Notes: generated by a model not told the origin, from the letters alone. A DNA stretch of 64,000 bases from Diphasiastrum complanatum (GCA_029204225.1 CM055102.1:7734587-7798586); one strand, 5' to 3'; shown: positions 12,698-25,579, numbered from the stretch's first letter. Program-made: numbers and translations.

Positions 12698-13379
12698 TGT
12701 TAAAGCTCAGATTGTAGAGGATCGCGATTATTTTCGCTTCGCCAAGCACAACTCTTGATCTTGTCTCGACCTGACCTTTGCTACCTACTTGGGTTAGCTT
12801 GCGGAATTAATGCAAGATCCTAAGCAAACGACTACTGATCACAGACGCAAAATCATTCTATCAAACAAATGACACGAATAATAAAAGATTGAGAGAAGAG
12901 AACAATTGTAATTTGCATTTTCGTTATGAGTGAGTTGATCAGTGTCTCGCTCGTTGGCGGCCTGTCATTCCTCTCACGAATTAGCTATGTTCTGCTCATT
13001 GGTAGACTTTCATGCATAGCTCATAGTGCTTGAACGTGACTATCTTCTCTTTTGTATCTCTAGGAATAGTTTTTGTTCATTCTCTTTTATCATCTATCTA
13101 GGGACATTGTAAGGTTACTAAGTAACAGTTTAAAAGACACACTTAATCCTAAACTGTTAGTTAGTTATCTCTTGATGACATGGACCTTGGTGGCTGATCG
13201 TGGTAGTCCAAGACTCCATGCTCATCAAGCTGCCACCTGTTAGATCGAATTGTTTTTCTTTAGTTCGTGCTCTCTGTCCAGGGTGTCTTTTCATTGTAGG
13301 GACGAACACTTTTTTTCGTCCTTCATTTCGTCTTCATGGAGTGCCATGGAATGGTTGCATGAGTTCACCATTTCCAACA
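12698..13379 (-). repeat. 3' LTR of minus-strand copia fragment
   Basis: On the minus strand the LTR opens with TGTTGGAAATGG at 13379, immediately after the purine tract AAGAGGGAG (13388-13380). A plausible end ...CTTTAACA lies at 12698, giving TGTTG...TAACA termini and 682 bp. Inside is an inverted repeat, TAACAGTTTA/TAAACTGTTA, at about 13124-13161. The left boundary is inferred from the CA end only. Confidence 0.55.
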
Positions 13380-13388
13380 CTCCCTCTT
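13380..13388 (-). other. Polypurine tract of minus-strand copia fragment
   Basis: AAGAGGGAG on the minus strand abuts the TG of the LTR and lies just behind the RNase H C-terminus. Confidence 0.65.
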
Positions 13389-14755
13389 GAAAGTTGCAAC
13401 CCTTGTTGTGTTTGTTCAGCCCCATTGCGCTTCTTTGCTTTTTGAACAATGGTTGGTCGAGCGGCTTCGTGAGCAAATCTGCAACCATGTCCTTTGACAT
13501 CCCACATTTCGAGTGCCCTTCAGATATTGCAGAATTCGTTTTGCCATTTGCCAGTGTGCCATGTCAGGATTCGAAAAGAATTGGCTTAATGCATAGACAG
13601 AGAAGGCCAAGTCAGGTATGGTACAGATTGTGAGGTACATCAGACTACCGATAAAATTTTGATATGAAATGCCTTCCATCCTCTGTCTCTTCTCATCTGT
13701 GTTTGGTCAATCCTACTTTGTCATTCTGGCTCCAGCTATCATTGGTGTGGCCTTTTCATTGTAGTCCATCATTCGGTATTGCTTCAACACCTTTTCGACA
13801 TATTCAAATTGACTCAGGTGCAAAACTCCTCTGATTCGATCCCTTCTGATCTCCAGCCCAAGGCACTTAGTTGCTTCTCCCAGATCCGTGATTTCATAAC
13901 TTGCAGATATCTGACTTTTCATTTTCTTGATTAGTATCAAGGAGTTTCCTATCATCAGGGAGTCATCCACAAAAATAGTCATAATCACAAAATTTCTTCC
14001 TACTCTTTTTACATACACATTGCAGTCTGGTTGAGTAGGAACGAAGTCTAGAGACTTCAGAATATTGTCAAGCTTCTTGTACCAAGCTTGTGATGCTTGC
14101 TTCAGACCATAAATACATCGTTGTGACAGACAAACATATTGTCGATTGTTGGGGTCTTCAAATCCTTCAGGTTGCTTCATGAAAATTTATTCCTCTAGAT
14201 CTCTGTGGAGAAAGGTTGTCTTCACATCAATCTAGTGTATTTTCAGATTGTATTATGCGAGGAATAGTCGAATACTTGCCATTTTGACCATTGGTGAGTA
14301 GATATCCAAATAGTCGATGCCATACCTTTGCGTGCAGCCTTGGCCACAAGTTTGGCCTTGTAATGGCTGACAATGCCATCTGATTTGATCTTTCTTTTGT
14401 ATATCCATTTATAGTCGACGATCTTTTTGTCTTCAAGAAGTGACTCTAGTGTCCACGCTCCATTGGACCTCATTGACTCGATCTCTTCTGACATTGCGTA
14501 CTTCTAGAATTCTCCCTTTGGACTCTGGATAGCTTCTTGATATGTATTCGGTTCTTCAATGAAGCTGTAGAATTCAAACTCTGTATCTTCGCTCCATTGA
14601 AGATTGTCAGTGTATCGTTCTGGAGGTCTTCTTTGTCTTGTAGACCGTCTAGGTCTTGTTTGTCGCTGTTCGATTGTTTCTTCTTTGTTAGGTTGAGCTT
14701 CAGTTTTCTGCTGCTCAGGAGTCTGGGGCTCGATGTTCTGACATGACGTTTGGCC
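13389..14755 (-). pseudogene. Ty1/copia RT-RNase H fragment
   Basis: Minus-strand order: integrase-RT linker with a TRQRRPPERY-like basic phrase (about 14650), RT start (KWIYKRKIKSDG and YKAKLVAKA, about 14420-14330), then the RVT_2 core at 14180-13713 with QPEGFEDP, YGLKQASQAWY and the catalytic FVDDS. RNase H follows (13679-13416), and the copia-typical end MVADLLTKPL lies at about 13490-13460. Stops include TAG for Trp before KYAMSEE and TAA before IFMKQPEG, and frames shift at least three times. Gag, protease and integrase core are missing beyond 14755. Confidence 0.9.
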
Positions 14756-15242
14756 TCAATCTCCCTCTTGAATTAGCAGTAGTGTGAAAATATCATGGCC
14801 TTTGTGACTCCGACTTAGATTAGGGAGGAACAGTCTCTACCAAAAAATCTACCTCCGGGTTTTATTTCTATCTTCGCAGGGGGACTTATTTAAATATTAT
14901 TTGATGCTTATCCTGTTGCTTGCAAAAACTGAGTATCAGAAAAAATTGAAGAATTAAGATCAAACCTCTTTTTATGAAGTAAAGATGAAAGGAATTACTA
15001 TTTGTGTGCAACAGTGAGACCGGACAAAAACTCATATTCGTATTTTTTCAACACTTTAGACATTTGTCGCAAAGCTTACAAAGCAGTTCACACAATAGAA
15101 AACTCACGTCTTCAACAAATGCAGGCACGGCTTCAGAAGGACCCAACATTACAGGGATCCGTATAGGTTCAAACTGTCTCTCTAGATGTTTTGAATGCAA
15201 CTGCTTGGTTAAAACATTTCATAGACGTGCATTGGAAAGAAA
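14756..15242. other. Non-coding gap between copia fragment and DUF7869 pseudogene
   Basis: No feature recognised. Upstream exons of the DUF7869-like gene may have been here, but I cannot identify them. Confidence 0.4.
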
Positions 15243-17320
15243 TTGTCTAATTTTTTATATTTTTACTTGCCAGATAATTTTACAAAATTAGATATATTTT
15301 TTATGTACAAACAATTTGCCAAAACAAAAAATGTTCCCTATTTGAGTTACTCATATTTTTTTAGAATTTGGAAAAGAGATTTTGGACTAGTAAAGATATT
15401 CAAAAAATCACGAATTATAGTATGCTCCACTTGCGAGTTGTTAAAGTCTGCAAAAGAACTTACAAAGACCAATGATGAGAAAGGTAAAAACTAAATCAGG
15501 TTTGTCATTGATTTTAATACTTTTTTATTTGAAATGGATTTAAGTTACAATATATTTGAATAACATTGTGATATCTTTATTCTATTAAATATGCTCATTG
15601 TATTTTCAGTGGATGCTGCAAGAGCCCCTCAAGTGCACAAAGATCAACAAACACTTGAAAGACAAAAGTTGGCCAAACATCGAAAGAAATATTTGGAATG
15701 TCCACAAAAATATATGGGCCTTGTTATTGATGGCATGGATCAGAAGAAAACAATATTGCCTCATATTGTCATAGTGTCCAAAAATTTGAACGAGTCTGAT
15801 TTTATTCAGGTTCATCTCGTTGGAGCACTTGTCTTTAATGGCACTATGGAGTCCAAGGTCTTTTTTAATTATCCCAACGTTCGAAACGATCCAAATTTGA
15901 CGATCACCAAGATAATCTACGAATTTGGTGAAAATCTCCCAAAAATACTTTATTTGCAGCTTGATAACATCGTTAGGAATAATAAAACCAAACTGTTTTG
16001 GCATACTTGTCCATGCTAGTAGAGAAAAAACATTTCAAAAAAGTGAAAAAAGGATTTTTGTTGGTGGGGCATACCCACGATCAAATTGATCAAATCTTTA
16101 GTTGCTTTTCTAAGAGGTTGAGACGCAAGAAGGCATTTTCTTTACCGGTGTTTCAAAGCATTGTCGAAGAATCGTATGTGCCAAAGCCAAACATGTCATT
16201 AATCAGACACGTCACATATGATTTTCGTGATTATATTAAGGTGTCCAATGAAGCAGAGAGATGCATAGCTAATATTAATTATAATAGCTTTCAACATCGG
16301 TTTAAAATCAAATGTAATAAATCAGACATTATATTATTATGGGGCAAACAATTTTCAAATTCACTTTCATAACTACCTCTTGAAGGAGTTCGATTTTTGC
16401 TTAGCATTCAATCGATTCAAATCAAGCTTGTTGTGTTGTTTCTCTTGAAGTCCATGCTAGAAAAACAAAAGGCGCAAAAAAAAAACATCGTGAGATCGAT
16501 CCGTTTGCCTCATTAAAATTTTTGGAATCAAGTATTCAAGCATCGTATCAATTTTTTGGTGAGTTTGATCAGCATTGTTGGATGGACTTTTTCGAGAAAC
16601 AAAAAATCAATTTGTTCAATCTCGAACACGCATCAACAACTGAAGAATTTCATTGGCCTCATAAATTAGGAACTTCAACTACAATTGTCGAACCTTCAAA
16701 TCTTCCTCGAGATAATGATTTATTGCAGCAAGGTGGGGAACGTGAAATTTATGTGGGCTCAAGGAAGAATAGGCAAAGTGTAAAAGTTGCAAAAATGAAG
16801 TGGCGCAGTGATCTTAATGAAATCCAAATTGGAAGTCTTGTTGCACTTCAAGCTTTAGAAAACAATGAAGGACACCCATTTTGGATTGCCAAAGTAATTG
16901 GTTTAATTCAAAATAGCAATTAGACAAAAGTACTACGTGTCCATTGGTTGTGCCCCACTTCAACAAATGCTTTTTTGGGAAGGTATGAACTCAAAATGTT
17001 ACAAGTAGATCCGAAGGGCAAGAGAAAGAGATTGTCAAAAAATCAACCAAGAGTTGACGATTTGAATTTACAGGATGTAGATGTGTTGGCGTTTAATTTT
17101 GAGTTAGCAATGACCAATCATCTACGAAAGTCAATTGTATCTATATTGAAAGAACGACTTGGATTAATGGAAAAACAATCATCCTCCACTCGTCATCAAC
17201 AGAGAAAAGTTGACTTACAAGATTTCTTCAATATTAGACGCAAATTATGAGGAAGATATGCTAGTTGACTTTGATGAAGAAGACAGGTCTTCCACTTCAT
17301 CAGCTGAAAACGAGTGTTGA
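15243..17320 (+). pseudogene. DUF7869-type (probably transposase-derived) gene, broken, with one intron
   Basis: The first exon holds YFFRIWKRDFG and a Cys-x2-Cys motif, CSTCELLK (about 15360-15440). An intron at 15484-15609 (GTAAAA...TTTTCAG) restores one frame. The core then shows VIDGMDQKK (about 15725), LYLQLDN (about 15951) and VGHTHDQIDQIFSCFS (about 16060-16105), the three Asp-bearing blocks of DUF7869 proteins. A basic region and a small SH3/BAH-like segment (ALQALENNEGHPFWIAKV, about 16840-16895) follow, then an acidic C-terminus ending at TGA 17320. Breaks: a one-base insertion near 15999, disruption at 16372-16520, TAG at 16921, and a shift near 17240. The three Asp blocks suggest an RNase H-like transposase fold, which is inference. 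The intron argues against a processed copy. Confidence 0.72.
15484..15609 (+). other. Intron in DUF7869-type pseudogene
   Basis: A 126-bp interval starting GTAAAA and ending TTTTCAG. Removing it joins a Lys codon to a split Val codon and keeps the family reading from the CSTCELLK exon into the RAPQVHKDQQTLERQ exon. Confidence 0.7.
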
Positions 17321-17463
17321 AAATATGTCAAGTTCTGAATTGAGAGACATCAATGAAAATTCCTTAGAAAATGTACTTCAAAAAAGAGTATGCGAATATA
17401 ATTTAAGTCGTTTTGTATTTCAATGAGATTTTGAGTTTCAAAAATCATTTTTCTCTTAAAATG

Positions 17464-18040
17464 TTATTTCATTTGTGAAGCTAAGCAGGAGGCCAAACGA
17501 GGATGGGACAAAAAAAGGGGTGACGACGAAGGAGGAAAAAGGATAGACGTCCAAATAGACTCCTCAGAGGGCAGAAGCAAGTTATCAGACCAAGACAAGA
17601 AGAAACGGAGGTCTAGAAAGGCAAAGGCTAGGTTCTTCATAACAGAAGGGGCTCTGAACCGGAAATGACACCCAAAAGAGAGAAAATTAGGCAGAAATGG
17701 GAGAGGTTTAAGCGAATGAGGGACCAAGGCCGAAGAGGCAATCTACGCCAAGAGAAGAGAATGCCAATGTTGAGAGGGGTGTAAGAGGGCAGAAAGGCGA
17801 CGAAGCACCTAAGGACTTATTTTTTAAGGAGGGATCAGGGATACCAAGCCCTCCATCAGTAGTATCAACAGTACAGACAATCCAAGGGAGCAGAGGGCGC
17901 TTCCCGGCCCAAATGAAACGACGAAAGATTTTAGTGATCGAGTCATGGAGAGAGCGGGTGGCAATAAACAAAGAGGAAAAGTACACAAGATAAGCTGAAA
18001 GAATGTGCTTAGCAACCGAAACCCTCAAAGCAAAGGACAT
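17464..18040 (-). pseudogene. LINE ORF2 C-terminal region
   Basis: The phrase SVAKHILSAYLVYFSSLFI followed by FRRFIWAGK and GGLGIPDPSLKNKSLG is the thumb-to-zf-RVT segment of plant LINE ORF2. It is shifted again at about 17720. The terminal Cys/His knuckle is not recognisable. Confidence 0.75.
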
Positions 18041-18088
18041 ATAGGCCAGATTCCAAGAGGTAATCTTTTGCGAGAAACTCTAACGAAA

Positions 18089-19300
<1,212 letters not shown>

Positions 19301-19576
19301 AGGCCTATACCATTGAAGGGGAGTCTGTCAAGACAACAATGGGGGTAGAGAGTGAGTGGACAAAAGCGGAAGAACACTAAATACGAAGCATGCGAAAAAA
19401 GGAGGAAGAGGGAAGACTCCCATTACGGAGCCAATTCAGCTTAGAGCAGAGCATCAAACCTGTGGTAGCGTGATAATCTAAGCGGCGGAGGATAACTTGA
19501 CAGCGAAGTTGGAGGTCAGAATAAAGAGAAGAATCAAGGGCCGAAGCCTGGGCCGAAGCAATGCCAGTCAGTAGGG

Positions 19577-20475
19577 TTAGAGCCAAGGTCTTAGCCTTGC
19601 CTCTAGAGCCTGACCGGACTTACGAAGGAGAAGGACACCAGCCTGAAGTTTGTCCTCCAAGGAAGGAGTAGTAGCCATCGTAGAGTGAAGGGCAGAAATC
19701 AAGGGGGGAGAGGAAAACAGATAAGCGTTCATCACATAAGGGGAAAAGGAGGAGGGAGGAGGAAGTTGATGGAAGCAACACTTGAGCATAACAGGGCTAT
19801 GATCCGAAAGAGAAGTGAAAGTATGTGTTTCAACCCGGAGGAGGCGAATCCAAGATGCAGACGAGGAGAGGTAGAACCGGTCAAGTCGAGCGGACCGGAA
19901 GAAGGGGTGAGGTCGAGAGTTAGTCCAAGTATGATGCGGGAAATGATTAAGGATGTCACAAGCATCAGAGAGAGAGTGAGAAGACTGAAACAGGGACCAA
20001 GCCAAATGTTCCGAAGCAGAGAGGGAACGAGGACCATCAGCTGGGTTAAGATACATGTTAAAGTCCCCTAGGAAAATGAGGCGGTCATCCGAAATGGGAG
20101 GGAGATTAGCCCAAAAATCAGTTCTATCAGAGGACCACGTGGGGGCGTAAAGGTTAAGGACCAAAAAAGTAAAACCCTGCTTGCGTAACTTCAAAAGAAC
20201 CCACTTACCAACTGGGTCAGACAAACTGGATAACACCTGCCAATCACGCGACACTTGTGTTAACACACCGCCACGAGTGAGCTAGAGAAAAAGCATAATG
20301 AAAGGAGGCTGCAAACTTCTTGATCAAAGTGTTGGTTAAAGCCTCGCAGCTTAGTCTTCTGTAGTGCTACAATAACATTCCTAGAAGGATATGATCATGA
20401 AGCAAGAACTTGCGCCAAACAATGACGGCGGCCCGGATCATTCAACCCCCTAACATTCCAAGTGTAAATGTTCAT
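19577..20475 (-). pseudogene. LINE ORF2 apurinic-type endonuclease domain
   Basis: It begins MNIYTWNVRGLNDPGRR at 20475, then has a TGA and a frame change before 20266. The domain shows LNLYAPTWSSDR, the catalytic block IFLGDFNMYLNPADG, ARLDRFYLS and the closing LSDHSPVML. These are the Mg-binding and catalytic signatures of the exonuclease-endonuclease-phosphatase fold that nicks target DNA. The C-terminal part leads into a linker at 19586-19377 with KLNWLRNGSLPSSSFF. Confidence 0.88.
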
Positions 20476-20615
20476 CCCAATGTAAGAGGAGGAGGTGATA
20501 AAACAGGCAGGGAGTCTTGAAGTGAGTGGGATGCATGCACAGGAAGAGCAGGTAGCAGCTTAGCCCGAAGATCACGCTTGACAGTCGTGAGTCGATTGCC
20601 AAACTTCCAAGACTA
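20472..20615 (-). pseudogene. LINE ORF1, C-terminal end
   Basis: About 45 codons in one frame (basic start, then SHSLQDSLPVLSPPPLTLG) end in TGA 20474-20472. That TGA shares bases with the ORF2 start ATG (20475-20473), forming ATGA. The N-terminal bulk of ORF1, the nucleic-acid-binding chaperone in L1-like elements, is absent. Confidence 0.6.
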
Positions 20616-21746
20616 TTATATTTTCACAAATGTACAAGTATAAAATGAACTATACACAACAGCATCAAAGGCCATTCGTCCACGCACCCGAAAACGGGCC
20701 ATTAAGTCGAAAAAAGATGAGTGGACTTCAATACAGCCGTGTTGGACAGCACTGGAGGACGACCAAGCTTCCGTCGTGGCTTGTCTCGCTGCTTGGCAAT
20801 ACGTGGAAGAGGAGGGGGCGAGAAGTGCAGCACCAGACTGGTACGAGCTCAGATAGATTGAATAAAATTTGCTATGCCAAATTAGCAACTATTTTTCTCT
20901 TGGCAGGTGGCAGGAAATTGTAGTTATATCTAGCTCGTCGCCGCCATCGCCATCGCCATCGCTGCTGTTGCTGCGGTAGCCACAGCCTCTGCTAATAAGT
21001 CGGGGTGCGGACTTGGCTTGCTCGCACAGCTGCGCCAGCTTTTCTTAATTCAACTCAAATTTTGAAGAAGCGCCTTGATTTGGCCAGGAAAACAATTAAC
21101 ATTGTTTGGCTGATCGCCCATCTTGGCTGCTTGCGGCCTCATCGTCTGCATGATCTTTTATGGCCTCGATCTTGTAATTGTTCGTAAGAGCTTGCTATTT
21201 GAAGGTACTACCGATTTCAAGCCATTAGAGGGAAGAAGCTGTGATTGACTGAACTGCCTGACCGTCATTGTAGGTTGAATACAACAGCACTGGTGATCTT
21301 GAACTGAGGGTGAGTGTCCGTAAGAACTTGCTATTTGCAGGAACCACGGCTAACCAGTGGTTTCGTAGGAAGCAGCTTCCAACTCAAGTTTTGAAGAATC
21401 TGACCGAGTCATGCTAGCTCGATTACAGAGATAGCTTCATGGTGGCTTTTGAAGGAGCCACGACTTCTATATCTCAGCGATCAATCCTGGAAATTATCAA
21501 TCAACCTCAGCTGCCATATTTGTCCGGTTCACAGCATCTGTATGCATCGGACAGCTAGTGTAAGTTTCCGGAAGCATCTGATTTTGAAGGAGCCAAGGCT
21601 TTTATTTTTCAACGATCAATTAACCTCATTTGCCTTATTCATCTGTCTTGTCGCATCTGTCTGATATACTGGGGTTGAGAAATGAAAGAATTTGTTACCT
21701 TCAATCTGTGCCGATCATCGAGTTAGCGTTTGGGGACAAAGTTACG
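20616..21746 (+). promoter_or_regulatory. Promoter and long 5' leader of the GOST gene
   Basis: About 1.1 kb without protein signal. It holds a GCCATC/GCTGCT triplet run at about 20940-20980. Four related segments (starting near 21184, 21316, 21446 and 21571) share phrases such as GTAAGAACTTGCTATTTG and TTTTGAAGGAGCCA, suggesting diverged tandem units of about 125-130 bp. Upstream ATGs not in frame with the gene occur, for example at 21681. The transcription start is not determinable. Confidence 0.4.
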
Positions 21747-23066
21747 ATGTCCAGGCTCTGGACGATAGAAGTCTTTACCCTGGTTTTACTTCTGCTGGCT
21801 GCCCCTTGTTTTGCAGATATCAAACACGTTGCTATCAAGCAGGATGACCGTCCAGTCATTGTGTTTGAGACTTTCGGCTTCAGTACTGGCGGAAAGGTGG
21901 AACTCAATGTCTCTGATGTGCAGGTACAACCTCCCAAGCAGGGTCCAGCACCAGATTTGTCGTTGATGGGGTTCTTTCTCACCACGGAAGATGCTTTGCT
22001 TCATGTGTATGCAGATCCCGAGCAGGATCCCGACCAGTGTATCTTACAGAATCCTGCCATTAAAGTCTTGTTCTTGCTGAGGGAAGTGCAGCAGGCTGGC
22101 GCTCTTAGTAAAACATATCCGGTTCCTGAAGCTAATGAGTTTACTCTGTTTTTTGAAAATTGCCAGCCTGAATTTGCTGTTACCATGAATGTGAGAACTG
22201 CCATGTACAACTTGGAGGGAAAGAACAAAGTGAGAAATTATCTTCCAGCAGGTCAAACTCAGCTACCAGTAATCCACTTTGTTTTCTCTTTAGTCTATCT
22301 TGTGCTGGGAGTGGTTTGGGTATACATATGTGTACGGCACAAAGAAACGGTTCACCGAATTCATATCCTCATGGGAGTACTGGTATTTCTGAAAACGCTA
22401 AATTTGGTTGCTGAGGCGGAGGATAAAATGTATATAGAAAGAACTGGAACTGCCCACGGTTGGGATATTGTTTTTTACGTCTTTGGCCTTCTACGGGGTG
22501 TCATGCTATTTACTGTGATCATTCTCATAGGCACAGGTTGGTCAATTCTGAAGCCCTTTCTGCAAGATAAGGAGAAAAAGGTGCTGATGGTAGTCATTCC
22601 GCTCCAAGTATTAGCCAATATCGCTAGAGCTATGACTGACGAGAAAGGGCCAGCAATAAAAGCTTGGTTCATCTGGAGACTATCATTTGTGCTTCTGGAC
22701 ATGATTTGTTGCATCGCTGTTCTGTTACCGATCGTTTGGTCAATCAAGCATTTGAGGGAAGCATCACATACAGATGGCAAAGCAGCGAGGAATCTGGTGA
22801 GGCTCACACTTTTCGTGCAATACTACATTGTAGTGCTGAGCTACATATATTTCACAAGGACATTGGTGTATACGCTGGACACAGTAACTGCCTATCAGTA
22901 CAGATGGTTCAGCTACCTTTCCGTGGAGTTGGCAACTCTGGCCTTCTATACCTTCACAGGTTTCAAATTTCAGCCTGCTGTTCATAATCCCTACTTCGTG
23001 CTGGACGATGAGGAAGATGTGGATACTGCCCATGATGATTTGAACGATGATGATTTCGACCTCTGA
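21747..23066 (+). CDS. GOST/lung-7TM-type seven-transmembrane protein
   Basis: 439 residues in one exon. The start chosen is the first in-frame ATG (21747), placing a signal peptide right at the N-terminus: a hydrophobic LVLLLLAAP core and a likely cut after CFA (about residue 23). Residues 24-170 form the lumenal domain, including a Cys at 98 and at 139. Seven membrane segments follow at roughly 175-196, 205-222, 240-262, 278-293, 308-331, 350-370 and 387-405. The conserved GTGWSILKPFL (262-272) and NPYF (414-417) are family marks. The C-terminus (419-439) is strongly acidic. Plant members include the Arabidopsis CAND6/CAND7 type, also single-exon as far as I recall. Family members act at Golgi or other endomembranes, or have been proposed as GPCR candidates; the function here is not shown by sequence. 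Confidence 0.93.
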   Translation: MSRLWTIEVFTLVLLLLAAPCFADIKHVAIKQDDRPVIVFETFGFSTGGKVELNVSDVQVQPPKQGPAPDLSLMGFFLTTEDALLHVYADPEQDPDQCILQNPAIKVLFLLREVQQAGALSKTYPVPEANEFTLFFENCQPEFAVTMNVRTAMYNLEGKNKVRNYLPAGQTQLPVIHFVFSLVYLVLGVVWVYICVRHKETVHRIHILMGVLVFLKTLNLVAEAEDKMYIERTGTAHGWDIVFYVFGLLRGVMLFTVIILIGTGWSILKPFLQDKEKKVLMVVIPLQVLANIARAMTDEKGPAIKAWFIWRLSFVLLDMICCIAVLLPIVWSIKHLREASHTDGKAARNLVRLTLFVQYYIVVLSYIYFTRTLVYTLDTVTAYQYRWFSYLSVELATLAFYTFTGFKFQPAVHNPYFVLDDEEDVDTAHDDLNDDDFDL

Positions 23067-23527
23067 TGTTGAAGCTAATTTTCCATGTTGCACCGAACGA
23101 ACTGTGAATTGTGCTCGGAATGAATTGTTCAATCTGAAAAACCTTTTTCAGATAAGGTCTGAAGGTATGCAGCAGAGCACTTTGTCGCCTTCCAAGTGGT
23201 GAGAAACAGAGCTGGATGATCTTCGACACACATTGGCTCGATCATATGTGGTTGACACGCGCCCTCAACGTTGGGGAATAATTGTAAAATTCACGAATCA
23301 GCACTTTGTAGATGTTATGGGGATTTTGTAAATTTAAGGGATGTCCTATGGCAAGCACAATGTATGGGTAGACTTGTTGACTGGGATGGGCAAGCGTCAT
23401 GCTAGTGTTGCATAATGACATAGTAGGAGCTTGATGCTTACTTGGCATTACCTAGTGAGAGGGAAAAGTAGCAATGACATCTTACGAGATTGATGCTTAC
23501 TAGGCATTGGCATTGCCTAGATGGCTT

Positions 23528-23529
<2 letters not shown>

Positions 23530-23560
<31 letters not shown>
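23530..23560 (+). repeat. Poly(G) run
   Basis: 31 consecutive G, then TGGG. It could form quadruplex DNA, or its length may be an assembly artefact. Confidence 0.9.
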
Positions 23561-23561
<1 letters not shown>

Positions 23562-24760
23562 GGGTTTGAGAGAGAAAAGTAGCAAGGATTAGGAGTAATT
23601 CAAGGTATAGATATGATTGGATTTTGAGCTTTAGGGTTATATCTAATTATTGAATGCCTTTTCATTGTCTTTATCAAATCATGATTTCATGATTTGTTAT
23701 TCTATGATTTAGTAAATAAATCTTGACATTCAATTTATTGATATGTGCATATTAGTGCCTCTTGAGATAATTATGTAAAGTCAATTTATAAGATTTTCTT
23801 TTTGTTTGAGGAATCAAGTTAACACTCTTAATAATTGTCACTTTTATATATTAATAATATCCCTGCTTTTATTAAAAATGATGGGAAAACCCATGATCAT
23901 ACAAGAAGATTAAAGTATTTCGATCATAAATCGTTATCTCTCTGTATGTGTTGACCCTCTCTATTAGTTAGTTTTCTACTACTTTCATGGCCCCCATATA
24001 TGCCCCGTGGTACAAGCCTTTCGGTGTCAAGGGATTGTGGATGGCCATGTGGCTAGTGACCTTGGTAGGTAGTTTGTTTCACATGCATGCGTAGCTAGTG
24101 GGCAACATTTTTTGCATATGGTCAATATGAACTCACATGAGGAATTATTGGTTTGTGCGTGCCATAAGTTGGGATGTTGGTAGAGAGTTTTTATCAATCC
24201 ATGCAAACTGCTGCTTGAAAGCACCCAAGTGCATGTCTCTAGTGATATTCCATAACCATTTATAGCATTTAAAGTACTGTATGATAAGCACAACCATTAT
24301 CCTTTATCAAGGACAATGGGTGGCTCAAAAGTGGGGGCAGGATCCCCCATGTAGCCCACATGTACACATAGGCATGTACCCAACATTGTTCTTTTCGAGT
24401 CTTACATAGAGTTTTCTAGTTGTAATGTTTGGCTTTGAAATCCAACTGAAAAATACTGGGATTATGCCATGTTCCCATATTTCGGATGAGTATTCTTGAG
24501 TGCCATGATTATTTGCATACAACTAATGCAAAACTTGATACAAATTTTTTGATTTTAGTGGTGATTGAGAGGTTTTTTTACCTGTCAAACATACATGGTA
24601 ATTAAGAGTATAGCTCAATTTTTTGTTAGAGACTCTTGTTAATAATCACTAGAATAGATAGACATGAGTGCATTTGGGGTAGATACTTTTTGTAGGTAAA
24701 GACAATTACTGGTCTCATACAATTGCAATTTGTATTCTCTACCTACTATCGAAGTGTGCC
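23561..24760. other. Anonymous intergenic DNA
   Basis: No coding, RNA or repeat signal recognised. Confidence 0.5.
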
Positions 24761-24865
24761 CGTCGATGACGGACAGGGATAGGCGATCTGGGTGATGGCC
24801 GATGATTTGGGTGACGGTTGATGATTTGGATGGTGACCGATGGTTTAAGAAGAAAGTCTATGGTC

Positions 24866-25220
24866 GTTGACGGGTGGCTGATGTATGTGTGCATGTACGT
24901 GGTCGAAGTGTGTCCGCTGATGGCGAGCTTGCATATCTCGCATACTTAGAGAGAGAGTCTGGGTCAAAGAGAGGCCGAGAGAGATCTTTAGGACCTTTGC
25001 ATATCTCGCACATCTCGCAATCAGAGAGAGGCCGAGAAAGACCTTCGGTACCTCCGCATATCTCGCATACTTTCGCATATCTCGCGACCGTTGTCCGAAA
25101 AAAAATACATGAAGGAAAATGTGGTTTCCTTGTAACGTGAGTGGCCCGGGAACACTAAAGTTTTAATATATAGATAGCAAAGTGTGCTCGTTGACGGGCG
25201 GCTGATGGTGTCTCTCTGTG
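24866..25220 (+). repeat. Minisatellite with GCATATCTCGCA motif
   Basis: GCATATCTCGCA-like words recur near 24931, 24999, 25055 and 25073, with GAGAGGCCGAGA segments between, making units of about 60-75 bp. The phrase GTTGACGGG(T/C)GGCTGATG occurs at about 24867 and again at about 25190, just before the GA tract. Confidence 0.7.
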
Positions 25221-25228
25221 TGCGCGCG

Positions 25229-25333
<105 letters not shown>

Positions 25334-25579
25334 TCCCCTCCCTTGCACTTGTCCCTGCACCCTCCCCACATCCCCGCCCTTGTGTCCTCCCTGCATGCGC
25401 TCCCTTTGCCCTCCCTCCCAGCGCGCTCTCCCGACGTGCCCTCCCTTTACCCTCTCTGCTCCCTTGCTACGCCCTCCCATTTACTTGAATTGAGAAAAAT
25501 GGGGATCCAATATTTCATTGGGCCCCCAAAATGAAAATAAAAATTAAAAAAAAGGTGGGAGGGGGCATGGGATACAATG

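Noticed and set aside
13200-13633. Plus-strand Cys-rich ORFs
   Set aside because: They are antisense to copia RNase H and its LTR.
21630-21746. Upstream extension of the GOST protein
   Set aside because: There is no ATG in frame before 21747, and an extension would bury the signal peptide.
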